NCBI RefSeq assembly: GCF_004345665.1
Contig: NZ_SLWR01000006.1
Coordinates: 87,667-151,666, forward strand
Length of the DNA stretch: 64,000 nt
Reading direction: 5' to 3'
From: Kribbella antiqua
GTDB taxonomy: Bacteria > Actinomycetota > Actinomycetes > Propionibacteriales > Kribbellaceae
Shown: piece after piece, positions 1 to 8,110 of the stretch
How positions within the stretch are numbered: position 1 is the first letter of the stretch
Layout of the letters: each line of letters starts with the position of its first letter
Position numbers and translations under genes: made by a program
The notes under the pieces: model-generated
What the model saw: only the letters and a program-made list of their open reading frames with translations
What the model was told of the DNA's origin: nothing
Databases searched by the model: none

Positions 1-2
1 TC

Positions 3-425
3 GCCGGTCTGATCGTGGACCGGGTCGGGGCGCGGACGCTGATCGCGGCCGGGCAACTGTTCCTCGCGACGGCGCTCGGGTGGATCGCGCTGATCACCGA
101 CGCACAGACGCAGTACGGCGAACTCGTGCTGCCGTTCATCCTCGCCGGGGTCGGGATGGGCCTGACGTTCGCGCCGTCGGCGAGCGTGGTGATGGCGAGT
201 GCGTCCGACGCGGACCGCGGCGTGGCGTCCGGCACAAACAACACCATCCGCGAAGTCGGCGTCGCGATGGGCGTCGCCGTCCTGGCCTCGGTCTTCGCCT
301 CAGCCGGCTCCTACGACTCGCCCACGTCGTACGCCGACGGCCTGATCCCCGCCGTTTGGACCGGCGCCGCCATCGTCGCGGTCGGCGCCCTCGCCGCGCT
401 CTTCCTCCCGGGCCGCCGCCGTTGA
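3..425 (+). CDS. MFS transporter, C-terminal part (cut by window edge)
   Basis: This is an open reading frame that enters from before the window and ends at TGA 423-425. The visible ~140 residues contain hydrophobic helices. A segment with 'GMGLTFAPSASVVMAS' is followed by 'GVASGTNNTIREVG', which is the pattern seen in transmembrane helices 10-12 of DHA2-type (EmrB/QacA, 14-helix) drug/proton antiporters. It should act in the cytoplasmic membrane as a proton-driven exporter. The substrate cannot be told. The gene converges with the Maf fusion gene, and a strong hairpin separates the two stops. The 5' part is missing, so the family call rests on the tail alone. Confidence 0.75.
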   Translation, partial: AGLIVDRVGARTLIAAGQLFLATALGWIALITDAQTQYGELVLPFILAGVGMGLTFAPSASVVMASASDADRGVASGTNNTIREVGVAMGVAVLASVFASAGSYDSPTSYADGLIPAVWTGAAIVAVGALAALFLPGRRR

Positions 426-430
426 CCCAG

Positions 431-468
431 GCCCACTCCCCGGACCTACCACTATCCGGGGAGTGGGC
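431..468. terminator. Bidirectional terminator hairpin
   Basis: A perfect 14-bp inverted repeat (GCCCACTCCCCGGA at 431-444, its complement at 455-468) with a 10-base loop lies exactly between the convergent stops of the transporter (423-425) and the Maf fusion (469-471). There is no U-tract, as is usual in high-GC actinobacteria. Confidence 0.8.
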
Positions 469-1698
469 TCAGGTACGGCGGAAGCGGACCAAGGGGTAGA
501 GCGGGGACTCGTTCGTGTTGCGGGGTGGGCCGGGGAAGGTGGTGGCGCCGTCGAGGGTGAGGCCGTGGCGGGCGGCTTGGGCGACCAGGAGGGAGAGGGC
601 GTCCTGGGAGCGGGTGTCGTTCGGGCCGCGGCCGTCGGCGTAGCGGGACGAGTCGGACTTCTCCGTGGTGGTGATGAAGACGCCGTCCGGACGCAGTACG
701 CGCGCCACCTCGGCGATCACCGCCGAGCTGTCCTCGAGCAGGTGCAGCAACCAGATCGCGACCACCGCATCACACCGCCGATCAGCCACCGGCAGCCGCC
801 CCGCATCAGCAGCGGCGACGTGGCCGGGAAGCCGGATTCGCGCGCGCTGGAGCATCGACTCCGACAGGTCGACCCCGTGTACGAGGTTGCCGAGAGCAAC
901 GAGTTCGGCGCCGACGATCCCTGTCCCCACCGCGAGTTCCAGCACCCGCTGCCCGCCGCCGGCGGGGACCTCGGTCGAGGAGCCCGCCGCGGTCCAGGGG
1001 AGGAGGGAGTGCACGGCTTCGGCCGCCGCCTTGGCTCGGGCGAAGCCGCCGCGGGTGTCGTCGTAGCGGGCGGCTTCGGTGTCGTCGTACTGGATGCGCG
1101 GTGACGACTGCCAGAGCGCCGGCCAGGAGATGCCGACGGAGGCGAGCATCCGGCGGAGGAGCGGCAGGGAGAGGCCGACGACGTTGTGGTAGTCGCCCTC
1201 GATGCCGGTGACGAACGCGCCGCCGAGGCCGTCGACGGTGAAGGAGCCGGCCACGACCAGGGGTTCGCCAGTGTCGACGTACGCGTCGATCTCCTCGTCG
1301 GTGAGGTCGGCGAAGTACACCGTCGTCGACTCGAGTTCGCGGAGTTCCTGCTTGCCGGAGGTGTCGATCAGGCAGTGGCCGGTGTGCAGTACGCCGGTCT
1401 TGCCGCGCATCTCCCGGAGCCGGTCGCGGGCCGCATCGGGCGTACCGGGTTTGCCGTACGCGACGCCGTCGATCTCGAGCACCGAGTCGCAGCCGAGGAC
1501 GGTCGCGTGCTCGGTCAACCCGGCGACGACCGCCCGCGCCTTCAAGGTCGCCAGCAGCCGAGCCAGTTCGCCCGGGCTTTCCGCGGTGACGTTGTCCTCG
1601 TCGACGCCGGAGACGATCACCTCCGGCTCGACCCCGGCAGCACGCAGCGTCTTCAGCCGCGCCGGCGACGACGACGCCAGTACGAATCGAACGCTCAC
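469..1698 (-). CDS. Maf-type nucleotide pyrophosphatase fused to SAM methyltransferase
   Basis: This is a 409-residue two-domain protein. Residues ~1-205 are Maf-like: 'LASSSPARLKTL' at the N terminus, 'CDSVLEIDG', 'GKPGTPDAARDRL' and 'EGDYHNVVGLSLPLL'. Maf proteins hydrolyse non-canonical or modified nucleoside triphosphates to monophosphates and pyrophosphate. Residues ~215-409 form a class I SAM-dependent methyltransferase with motif I 'VLELAVGTGIVG', an acidic 'VHGVDLS' strand and 'VARVLRPDG'. Stand-alone Maf ends near residue 205, so this is a true fusion with no internal stop. The GTG start at 1698 overlaps the stop of the upstream DUF885 gene (GTGA), so the two are translationally coupled. 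The Maf domain is clear. The methyltransferase substrate is unknown. Confidence 0.85.
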   Translation of the reverse strand: MSVRFVLASSSPARLKTLRAAGVEPEVIVSGVDEDNVTAESPGELARLLATLKARAVVAGLTEHATVLGCDSVLEIDGVAYGKPGTPDAARDRLREMRGKTGVLHTGHCLIDTSGKQELRELESTTVYFADLTDEEIDAYVDTGEPLVVAGSFTVDGLGGAFVTGIEGDYHNVVGLSLPLLRRMLASVGISWPALWQSSPRIQYDDTEAARYDDTRGGFARAKAAAEAVHSLLPWTAAGSSTEVPAGGGQRVLELAVGTGIVGAELVALGNLVHGVDLSESMLQRARIRLPGHVAAADAGRLPVADRRCDAVVAIWLLHLLEDSSAVIAEVARVLRPDGVFITTTEKSDSSRYADGRGPNDTRSQDALSLLVAQAARHGLTLDGATTFPGPPRNTNESPLYPLVRFRRT

Positions 1699-3386
1699 AG
1701 CTTCGCCAGGGCGCGCCGCAGCGGGTCGAGCCCGATCGAGCCCAGGTTCAGCGCGTCGGAGTGGAACGCGCGCAGGTCGAACGCGGATCCCTTGCGCTGC
1801 TTGGCCTCCTCGCGAGCCTGCAGCCAGATCCGCTCACCGACCTTGTACGACGGTGCCTGCCCCGGCCAGCCGAGATAGCGGTTCAGTTCCGCGCGAAGGA
1901 ACTCCGTCTCCATCCGGCAGTGCGCCCGCAGGAACTCGAACCCGAGATCCGCGTTCCACACCTCACCCGGATGCCAGCCGAACGGGTTGCCGGCAGGAAT
2001 CTTCAACTCGAGGTGCATGCCGATGTCGACGATCACCCGGGCCGCCCGGAATCCCTGCGCGTCCAGCATGCCGAACCGGGCGCCGGGATCCTCCAGGTAC
2101 CCGAGTTCCTCCATCAGGCGCTCGGCGTACAGGGCCCAACCCTCGCCGTGGCCGGAGATCCAGCAGGCGATCCGCTGCCACCGGTTGAGCAGGTCGGTGC
2201 GCAGCATCGTCTGCGCGCACTGGAGGTGATGCCCGGGGACGCCCTCGTGGTAGACCGTGGTGACCTCGCGCCAGGTGGCGAAGTCCTCGACGCCGTTCGG
2301 CACCGCCCACCACATCCGGCCCGGCCGGGTGGTCAGGTCCTCACTCGGCGGCGTGTAGTAGATCGAGCCGTCCGAGGTCGGCGCGATCATGCACTCCAGC
2401 GTGCGGATCTCGGCGGGGATGTCGAAGTGGGTGCCGCCCAGCTCGGCCACGGCCGTGTCGGACATCTGCTGCATCCAGTCCCGGAACGCCTCCTTGCCGT
2501 GGATCTTCCGGGCCGGGTCGTTGTCCAGTACGGCGGCCGCCGCCTCGATGCTGCGGTCACCGGAGTTGAGCCCGGCGGCGATCGACTGCATGTCCGCCTC
2601 GATCCGGGCGAGCTCCTCCCAGCCCCAGGCGTAGGTCTCCTCGAAGTCGATCGACGCACCGAGGAAGTCGCGGGAGGCCAGCTCGTAGACCTCGCGACCA
2701 CAGGCGTCCTTGGCGGGCGCACGCGGGGCGAGCTCGGCTTTCAGCCACCCGCCGAACTGCTCATACGCTTTCCGCGCCGACGCGGCTGCTGCCTCCACGG
2801 TCGACTTGACCGCGCTGTCCGGCGCCTGCGCGGCCAGCCCGGCGAAGAAGTCGTCGCCGTCGGCACCGGTCCAGCTGGCGATCCGCCCGGCCAGGTCGTT
2901 CACCTGCCGCACCGCCGAGACCCTGCCCTGCGCGGCCTGCTCCAGCAGCGTCTCGCGGAAGCCGTCCAGCGCCGTACCGACCTGGTTGAGCCGGATGGCG
3001 ATGGTCTCCCAGTCCTGCTCGGTCCCGGTCGGCATCAGGTCGAACACCTGGCGGATCTCGGCCGGGATCGACGCGAGCGCGTTCAGCTGGTGCTGCGGTA
3101 CGCCGGCTTCGAACCGCTCCAGCTCCAGCCCGAGGCGCTCCAGGAAGGCGTCCTTGGCGACCTCCTCACGCGGGCTACCAGGCTCGATGGCCTGTGCCTC
3201 GGCGACGGACCGGCGGCTCAGCTCGGCCAGCGCCTCGAAACCGGCCGGGGTGTAGTCCGGCAGCTCGTGGTCGTGGCCCTCGATCCCCATGAAGGTGGCC
3301 GCGGTCGGCGACAGAGCGACGTACTCCTCGAGGTACCGCTCGGAGAGCCGGTCGATCGGGCTCTGCGGTGTGGTGGCATCGGTCAC
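1695..3386 (-). CDS. DUF885 family putative metallopeptidase
   Basis: This 563-residue protein matches the DUF885 family. The N terminus carries 'RLSERYLEEYVALSPTAATFMG', and the C-terminal half has the family's metal-binding-like motif 'VYHEGVPGHHLQ' (HExxxxHH type), followed by 'GHGEGWALYAERLMEELG', which supplies further His/Glu ligands. Family members are predicted cytoplasmic or secreted zinc carboxypeptidase-like enzymes. No signal peptide is seen here, so it is probably cytoplasmic, and the substrate is unknown. Translation starts at GTG 3386. TAGGGT lies 6 bases upstream, which suggests a leaderless transcript. It is the first gene of a two-gene operon with the Maf fusion and is divergent from the zinc peptidase at 3475. 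Confidence 0.85.
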   Translation of the reverse strand: MTDATTPQSPIDRLSERYLEEYVALSPTAATFMGIEGHDHELPDYTPAGFEALAELSRRSVAEAQAIEPGSPREEVAKDAFLERLGLELERFEAGVPQHQLNALASIPAEIRQVFDLMPTGTEQDWETIAIRLNQVGTALDGFRETLLEQAAQGRVSAVRQVNDLAGRIASWTGADGDDFFAGLAAQAPDSAVKSTVEAAAASARKAYEQFGGWLKAELAPRAPAKDACGREVYELASRDFLGASIDFEETYAWGWEELARIEADMQSIAAGLNSGDRSIEAAAAVLDNDPARKIHGKEAFRDWMQQMSDTAVAELGGTHFDIPAEIRTLECMIAPTSDGSIYYTPPSEDLTTRPGRMWWAVPNGVEDFATWREVTTVYHEGVPGHHLQCAQTMLRTDLLNRWQRIACWISGHGEGWALYAERLMEELGYLEDPGARFGMLDAQGFRAARVIVDIGMHLELKIPAGNPFGWHPGEVWNADLGFEFLRAHCRMETEFLRAELNRYLGWPGQAPSYKVGERIWLQAREEAKQRKGSAFDLRAFHSDALNLGSIGLDPLRRALAKL

Positions 3387-3398
3387 CTGCCGACCCTA
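3384..3398 (-). promoter_or_regulatory. Leaderless-type -10 for DUF885 gene
   Basis: TAGGGT (3393-3398 on the minus strand) is followed by 6 bases and then the GTG start. No Shine-Dalgarno sequence is visible, so transcription probably begins at or next to the start codon. Confidence 0.55.
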
Positions 3399-3474
3399 CC
3401 CCGCGAGGCCCTGCTGAGCTGACCTGTTTGTGCCGGTACTGTGGCGGTCGCTCTCCAGTGGAAAGGACCGGGGG

Positions 3475-4587
3475 TTGAGCCAGCCACCGTTCGCGCAGCA
3501 GCCGGGCCAGACGACGTACCCGCCGTACCAGCAGCCGGGCCAGCCGCCGCAGTATCAGCCGCAGTACGGTCCGCCGCAGTACACCCCGGCGCCGATGATG
3601 CCGCAGCAAGGGCCGGGCTTCGGCTGGGGACCCGGTGGGCCAGGCTGGGGTCAGCAGCCGCCGAAGAAGAAGTCCAAGGCACCGATCTTCGTGCTGCTGG
3701 GTTTCGTCGTACTCGCGGTCATCGGGATCGGAGCCTGGGCGCTGTCACAGAGCTCGGCGGAGCCGCACAGCTCACCGCGGTACACCCCGAGCCCGACGAG
3801 GACGCAGCCCACCGAGCAGCCCACTGGGCAGCCCACCAACTCGCCTTCGGAGAAGCCGTCCGCCGCGACGGTCGCGGCCAGGAACAAGCTGTACTCCGTC
3901 GGCCGGATGGCGACCGTGAACTGCAAGGAGCCCCGCGTCCGGCCGACGAACACGCGCAACGCCGCCGCGTACTGGGCCGCGCTCAAGCCCTGCCTGGACA
4001 AGTCGTGGGCGCCGCTGGTGACGAAGGCGGGCTACACGTTCAAGTCGCCGCGGATGACGTACTGGTCGGGCTCGACCATCACCAACCCGTGCGGCGGCGG
4101 TGTCATCAACGTGCCGTTCTTCTGCTCGGCCAACAACATGCTGTACATGAAGGTCGACGTCTTCGTGAAGACCTACAACGAGTACCCGGACGCGGAGTCG
4201 AAGGCGTACGCGCGGATGTGGTACTCGCGGTCGATCGCGCACGAGTACGGGCACTCCGTGCAGTACATGACCGGGATCCTGCAGGCGGCCAGCCAGATGC
4301 GGTACGACGCCTCCGACTACGCCGGCCAGCTGCGGATGACGCGACGGATGGAATTGCAGGCGAACTGCTTCGCCGGGGTGTTCCTGGCCGCGAACAAGAG
4401 CAGCTACCCGATCAACGGGATGATGCTCTACGTCTGGCGGAAGTGGGTCGTGACGGCCGGCGACGACCCCGAGGAAGGCGACCACGGCAGCAAGGCCAGC
4501 CAGGCCCGCTTCATGGGAAAGTCCTTCAATACCGGGAATCCGGCTACCTGTAACACCTTCGCAGCCCCGGCCAAGAACGTGAGCTGA
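3475..4587 (+). CDS. Membrane-anchored neutral zinc metallopeptidase
   Basis: This is a 370-residue protein. Residues ~1-65 are a Pro/Gln/Tyr/Gly-rich tail, followed by a basic 'PPKKKSK' stretch and one membrane helix (~69-90, 'IFVLLGFVVLAVIGIGAWAL'). A Ser/Thr/Pro linker then leads to an extracellular catalytic domain. The zinc motif HEYGH is at ~256-260, and the third-ligand segment 'ELQANCFAG' is at ~293, the pattern of the 'putative neutral zinc metallopeptidase' family (YpfJ-like). I chose TTG at 3475 because GGAAAGGA (3459-3466) is well placed. A GTG at 3430 lacks a ribosome site. The proline-rich N terminus ahead of a single helix resembles many actinobacterial membrane proteins. Its substrate is unknown. 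Confidence 0.82.
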   Translation: MSQPPFAQQPGQTTYPPYQQPGQPPQYQPQYGPPQYTPAPMMPQQGPGFGWGPGGPGWGQQPPKKKSKAPIFVLLGFVVLAVIGIGAWALSQSSAEPHSSPRYTPSPTRTQPTEQPTGQPTNSPSEKPSAATVAARNKLYSVGRMATVNCKEPRVRPTNTRNAAAYWAALKPCLDKSWAPLVTKAGYTFKSPRMTYWSGSTITNPCGGGVINVPFFCSANNMLYMKVDVFVKTYNEYPDAESKAYARMWYSRSIAHEYGHSVQYMTGILQAASQMRYDASDYAGQLRMTRRMELQANCFAGVFLAANKSSYPINGMMLYVWRKWVVTAGDDPEEGDHGSKASQARFMGKSFNTGNPATCNTFAAPAKNVS

Positions 4588-4911
4588 TCACTGCAGTTCC
4601 GCGGGCGCGACCTGTTTCCAGGAGTCGACGAGGATGTCGTAGAGCTCGTCCGCATCGTCCAATGCCGCGAGGCGGGCCCGGACCCAGTTCGAGCCTGCCT
4701 CGTGCGGCGGGACCCAGAACTTCTCCGGCTCCGCCGCGATCAGCTCCGCCCGCTCCAACCGGGGACACCGGACGGCGAACGACGTCTGATCGTCCGGGAT
4801 CGTGATGAACATCCGCCCGCTCACATCGAACGTCGGATGCCCCCACCGCTCCTTCTCCACCGTCCCCGGTAGCTCCAACGCGATCCGCCGTACATCCTCA
4901 GCATCCAGCAC
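4588..4911 (-). CDS. MmcQ/YjbR family protein
   Basis: This small 107-residue protein has the YjbR fold signature: 'VRRIALELPGTVEKERWGHPTFDVSGRMFITI' near the N terminus and a C-terminal 'NWVRARLAALDDADELYDILVDSWKQVAP'. Members are CyaY-like fold proteins sometimes called DNA-binding; the cellular role is not established. The GTG start at 4911 is preceded by TAGGGT with 6 bases between. The TAG of that hexamer is the stop codon of the upstream gene (4921-4923). The stop abuts that of the zinc peptidase gene (convergent, no gap). Confidence 0.85.
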   Translation of the reverse strand: MLDAEDVRRIALELPGTVEKERWGHPTFDVSGRMFITIPDDQTSFAVRCPRLERAELIAAEPEKFWVPPHEAGSNWVRARLAALDDADELYDILVDSWKQVAPAELQ

Positions 4912-4923
4912 GGCAGCACCCTA
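4909..4923 (-). promoter_or_regulatory. Leaderless-type -10 overlapping a stop codon
   Basis: TAGGGT (4918-4923, minus strand) is followed by 6 bases and GTG. The first three bases of the hexamer double as the TAG stop of the preceding gene. Confidence 0.5.
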
Positions 4924-5280
4924 AGCGGTCAGGCCGGTCTTCGCGTCCAGGTGCTGCAGGAGGTCGTGGGCGGCGAGCTCGACGGCTTTGTGGCGCCACT
5001 CTGAGGCCCGGTAGACGCAGGCGATCAGGGCGGTGCGGTGGATACGGCGGAAGTCGCCCATGACGAAGGCGTAGCGGGCCTTGGTCTCGTCCGTGGCGCC
5101 GTCGGTGAGCCCTAGGTGCCAGGCGGCGTACTCCTCCCAGCCGTGCTTCTCCAGGTAGGCGTTCTGGTCGTCCGCGCGAGGCTGGACCTCACCCCAGTCA
5201 CTGTCCAGCACGTACTGCCGCCCGTCGATCAGACGCTTGGCATATTCGACCGCCGCCGGGTTGACCTCGTACTTGGCCAT
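4921..5280 (-). CDS. Conserved hypothetical protein
   Basis: This 119-residue soluble protein begins MAKYEVNPAAVEYAKRLIDG and contains 'YVLDSDWGEVQPRADDQNAYLEKHGWEEYAAWHLG' and 'KARYAFVMGDFRRIHRTALIAC'. I do not assign a function. Its composition (rich in charged residues, Trp and Tyr, few low-complexity stretches) and GC3 pattern support a real gene. Similar short proteins of this layout are widespread in actinobacteria, to my recollection. It is followed at once by the YjbR gene. A CACAAT hexamer lies 7 bases before ATG, a weaker version of the leaderless pattern seen elsewhere in the window. Confidence 0.75.
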   Translation of the reverse strand: MAKYEVNPAAVEYAKRLIDGRQYVLDSDWGEVQPRADDQNAYLEKHGWEEYAAWHLGLTDGATDETKARYAFVMGDFRRIHRTALIACVYRASEWRHKAVELAAHDLLQHLDAKTGLTA

Positions 5281-5290
5281 ACTGCCGATT

Positions 5291-6238
5291 GTGGCAGTGA
5301 ACAGACATGTATGGGCATTGCTCCAGCGGATCGAGGAGTCTGCGCGGAACGTGGGCCGCTCGTACGACGGTTGGACGCCGGGGCCGCCGAAGTTGGCTCG
5401 GCCGCGGGTTGATCGACACAGGCATGGCGTGCAGGCGGGGGGCCGGCCGATCGTGTACGGCGCCGACGCGCATCAGGTGCTGAAGGATCTGGTCGCACCG
5501 AGCCTGCGCAAGCGGCTCGGTCGGCAGCGCGCTGGTGAGGCGGGCGCGCAGAAGGAGCTGCACGACAACTTCATGGCGCGCCGGCGGGTGCTGGTCGATT
5601 CGGTGCGGGCGGTGGTGGGGGCGCCCGACAGCCCGCACTGCGCGCTGAAGAATGCCTTCGCCGATGCCTGGACCGCGGTCCACGCCGACCGGATGATCGA
5701 CGATCTGTGCGACAACGGGTACCTACCGCCCGACGTGCGGGAACTCAAGCTGGGCTGGAACGAGGCCGATCCGGAGAAGCGGCAGCAGTTGCTGAACGAC
5801 ATTCACTGGTCTGCGCCTCGCGCCTACGCGTTCGCCGAGGCCGTCGGCGAACCATCCGCCATGTCTGTCGACCAGACATTGCAGATGCTGGCCAACGTGC
5901 CTGCATTCGAGACCTCCCTTGTTGCCGCCGACCTCTTGATGAGCGGCCGCGAAAGCATGCCGTACGCGCTGAAGATGCAGGTGGCCGACCTGATCCGTAC
6001 GGAGTTCGACAATGAGACCGACGGCCGCCACATCGCCGAACTCGCGCTGGAGCTGATCAACACGCAGGAACCAGTCCGCCCGTACGAGGACCTTGTCGCT
6101 GTTCACGGCGACCTGGTCCGCGACCCGACGAGAGACGTGGCCCCGGCCTCCGGCGCGCCTACTGCCAAGCCCGCATCCTCGACCGGGCGTGCTGCTGCGG
6201 GCAGCCAGAAACCTGACAAGGGGAAAGCGCGCGAGTAG
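5291..6238 (+). CDS. Short member of three-gene unknown family (paralog C)
   Basis: This protein is about 315 residues from GTG 5291, or 261 from GTG 5453, which has the better ribosome site (GCGGGGGG, 5435-5442); the start is unsettled. The region from about residue 130 aligns by eye with the C-terminal halves of the genes at 8103 and 10060. It shares a segment like 'ALKNAFADAWTAVHADRMIDDL...LPPDVRELK', then 'WSAPRAYAFAEAV', 'AADLLMSG', 'MPYALKMQVADLIRTEFD'. The N-terminal half of the larger paralogs is absent. There is no signal peptide or membrane helix. The tail is Ala/Pro/Ser/Lys-rich and probably disordered. Function is unknown. It converges with accE with no gap. Confidence 0.7.
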   Translation: MAVNRHVWALLQRIEESARNVGRSYDGWTPGPPKLARPRVDRHRHGVQAGGRPIVYGADAHQVLKDLVAPSLRKRLGRQRAGEAGAQKELHDNFMARRRVLVDSVRAVVGAPDSPHCALKNAFADAWTAVHADRMIDDLCDNGYLPPDVRELKLGWNEADPEKRQQLLNDIHWSAPRAYAFAEAVGEPSAMSVDQTLQMLANVPAFETSLVAADLLMSGRESMPYALKMQVADLIRTEFDNETDGRHIAELALELINTQEPVRPYEDLVAVHGDLVRDPTRDVAPASGAPTAKPASSTGRAAAGSQKPDKGKARE

Positions 6239-6442
6239 TTACGGATGCGCCGAGGCGCGCCACTGCCCAGGCCCTGGACGGAGCGGCTGCCCGGCGTTGC
6301 GCCAGTACGTGGCCCAGTTGCTGGCCCGCTCTGGTCCAGCAGCCGGTACGGCGGCAGCGGACCGGGCCGCGACGACGGTGACGAGAGCCGCGAGCTCCTC
6401 GGGAGTCGGATCGCCCTTGACGACCTTCAGGATGTCGGTCAC
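6239..6442 (-). CDS. accE: Acyl-CoA carboxylase epsilon subunit
   Basis: This 67-residue protein starts at GTG 6442, which overlaps the accD stop (GTGA). It begins '[28 protein letters not shown]', the hallmark of actinobacterial AccE/PccE epsilon subunits: a short basic N terminus, then '[14 protein letters not shown]'. It continues with '[21 protein letters not shown]', resembling the usual 'W..RARLLRAPLRPGPGAW' end. Epsilon subunits bind the carboxyltransferase beta subunit and stimulate the holo-complex. The location immediately after accD is the standard arrangement (accD5-accE5 in mycobacteria). The gene is much shorter than its neighbours and easy to miss. Confidence 0.92.
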   Translation of the reverse strand: MTDILKVVKGDPTPEELAALVTVVAARSAAAVPAAGPERASNWATYWRNAGQPLRPGPGQWRASAHP

Positions 6443-8016
6443 AACGGGATGTTCCCATGCTTCTTCGGCGGCAGGGTGTCGCGTTTGGTGCGGAGCAGCC
6501 TCAATGCGCGGATGATTTCGGCGCGGGTCTCGCTGGGCTTGATGACCGCGTCGATGTAGCCGCGTTCGGCCGCGACGTACGGGTTGGCCAGGTGGTCCTC
6601 GTACTCGGTGATCAGCTGCTGGCGGCGGGCCTCGGAGTCCTCGGCTCCGGCCAGCTCCCGGCGGTAGAGGATGTTGACGGCGCCCTGCGCGCCCATCACC
6701 GCGATCTGTGCCGTCGGCCAGGCGATGTTCATGTCGGCGCCGAGATGCTTCGACCCCATCACGTCGTACGCGCCGCCGTACGCCTTCCGGGTGATCACGG
6801 TGATCATCGGCACGGTCGCCTCGGCGTAGGCGTAGATCAGCTTGGCGCCGCGGCGGATGATGCCGTTCCATTCCTGGTCGGTGCCGGGCAGGAAGCCGGG
6901 TACGTCGACGAAGGTCAGGATCGGCACGTTGAACGCGTCGCAGGTGCGGACGAACCGGGCCGCCTTCTCGGAGGCGTCGATGTCGAGCGTGCCGGCGAAC
7001 TGCATCGGCTGGTTCGCCACGACGCCGACCGGGCGGCCCTCGACCCGGCCGAAGCCGACGATGATGTTCGGCGCGAACAGCGCTTGTACTTCGAGGAAGT
7101 CGCCCTCGTCGAGCACCGCCTCGATCGCGGTGTGCATGTCGTACGGCTGGTTCGGCGAGTCCGGGATCAGCGTGTCCAGCGCGAGATCGGTCTCGGTCGG
7201 CTCCAGGTCGGCGGGCTCGTCGTACGCCGGCGGGTCCTCGAGGTTGTTCTGCGGCAGGTGACCGACCAGCGTCTTCACCCACTCGATCGCGTCCTCCTCG
7301 TCACTGCCGAGGTAGTGCGCGTTGCCGGACTTGGTGTTGTGCGTCCGGGCGCCGCCGAGCTCCTCCTGGCTGACGTCCTCGCCGGTGACGGTCTTGATCA
7401 CGTCCGGTCCGGTGATGAACATGTACGACGACTCGTCCACCATCACGGTGAAGTCGGTGACCGCGGGGGAGTAGACCGCGCCGCCGGCACACGGGCCCAT
7501 GATCAGCGAGATCTGCGGGATCACCCCGGAAGCCCGGACGTTGCGGCGGAAGATCTCGCCGTACAGGCCGAGGCTGACCACGCCTTCCTGGATCCGGGCG
7601 CCGCCGGAGTCGTTGATGCCGATCAGCGGGCAGCCGATCTTCATCGCCAGGTCCATCACCTTGACGATCTTCTCGCCGAACACCTCACCCAGGCTGCCGC
7701 CGAAGACGGTGAAGTCCTGCGCGAACACGCACACCTGCCGGCCGTCGATGGTGCCGAACCCGGTCACCACGCCGTCGCCGTACGGGCGATTGCCGTCCAG
7801 GCCGAAGGCGGTCGAGCGGTGCCGGGCGAACTCGTCCAGCTCGGAGAACGAGCCCTCGTCCAGCAGCAGCGCGATCCGCTCGCGGGCGGTCTTCTTGCCG
7901 CGGGCGTGCTGCTTCTCCACCGCGCGCTCGGAGCCGGCGTGCACCGCCTCGTCGAGCCGGTGCTCCAGGTCCGCGATCTTGCCCGCGGTGGTGTGGATGT
8001 TCGCGGTCTCTCCCAT
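6439..8016 (-). CDS. accD: Acyl-CoA (propionyl-CoA) carboxylase beta subunit
   Basis: This is a 525-residue biotin-dependent carboxyltransferase. The N-terminal half carries '[18 protein letters not shown]', '[12 protein letters not shown]' and '[14 protein letters not shown]' with '[16 protein letters not shown]'. The C-terminal half has '[29 protein letters not shown]' and '[19 protein letters not shown]'. The two GG(A) motifs stabilise the acyl-CoA enolate and carboxybiotin. In Streptomyces PccB, Asp in the AYDVM position favours propionyl-CoA, and Asp is present here, so propionyl-CoA is the likely substrate (methylmalonyl-CoA production). I chose ATG 8016 ([13 protein letters not shown]). 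An in-frame upstream start at 8115 would add an uncharacteristic segment. It is translationally coupled to accE. The biotin-carrying alpha subunit is not in the window. Confidence 0.95.
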   Translation of the reverse strand: MGETANIHTTAGKIADLEHRLDEAVHAGSERAVEKQHARGKKTARERIALLLDEGSFSELDEFARHRSTAFGLDGNRPYGDGVVTGFGTIDGRQVCVFAQDFTVFGGSLGEVFGEKIVKVMDLAMKIGCPLIGINDSGGARIQEGVVSLGLYGEIFRRNVRASGVIPQISLIMGPCAGGAVYSPAVTDFTVMVDESSYMFITGPDVIKTVTGEDVSQEELGGARTHNTKSGNAHYLGSDEEDAIEWVKTLVGHLPQNNLEDPPAYDEPADLEPTETDLALDTLIPDSPNQPYDMHTAIEAVLDEGDFLEVQALFAPNIIVGFGRVEGRPVGVVANQPMQFAGTLDIDASEKAARFVRTCDAFNVPILTFVDVPGFLPGTDQEWNGIIRRGAKLIYAYAEATVPMITVITRKAYGGAYDVMGSKHLGADMNIAWPTAQIAVMGAQGAVNILYRRELAGAEDSEARRQQLITEYEDHLANPYVAAERGYIDAVIKPSETRAEIIRALRLLRTKRDTLPPKKHGNIPL

Positions 8017-8030
8017 AATCGGGCAGCCTA
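8014..8030 (-). promoter_or_regulatory. Leaderless-type -10 for accD
   Basis: TAGGCT (8025-8030, minus strand) is followed by 8 bases and the ATG at 8016. No ribosome binding site is present between them. Confidence 0.5.
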
Positions 8031-8072
8031 ACCGTGTACACCCCGAACGTGCTGTGACATCTACCGCAGGGA

Positions 8073-8110
8073 CTGAACCGGAGCCCAGGTAGCTTACGCT
8101 CCGTGGCGGA
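8073..8110 (+). promoter_or_regulatory. Conserved upstream element of paralog A (leaderless -10)
   Basis: A 38-base segment starting CTGAACC and ending at GTGGCGGA matches the segment before the second large paralog (10030-10067) at about 30 of 38 positions without gaps. It includes TAGCTT at 8090-8095, then 7 bases, then the GTG start at 8103. Confidence 0.6.

Noticed and set aside
1761..3422. 553-codon plus-strand frame under the DUF885 gene
   Set aside because: It is a mirror frame of a well-supported gene and reads as low-complexity Arg/Leu/Gly/Val sequence.
5116..5412. Overlapping plus-strand frame in the gap near 5.3 kb
   Set aside because: It overlaps a better-supported minus-strand gene and has no recognisable sequence or ribosome site.
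8073..8105. ECF-sigma promoter (GAAC ... CG) before paralog A
   Set aside because: The GAACC and CG words are 17 bases apart, but a start there would fall inside the coding sequence. The TAGCTT placement explains the site better.
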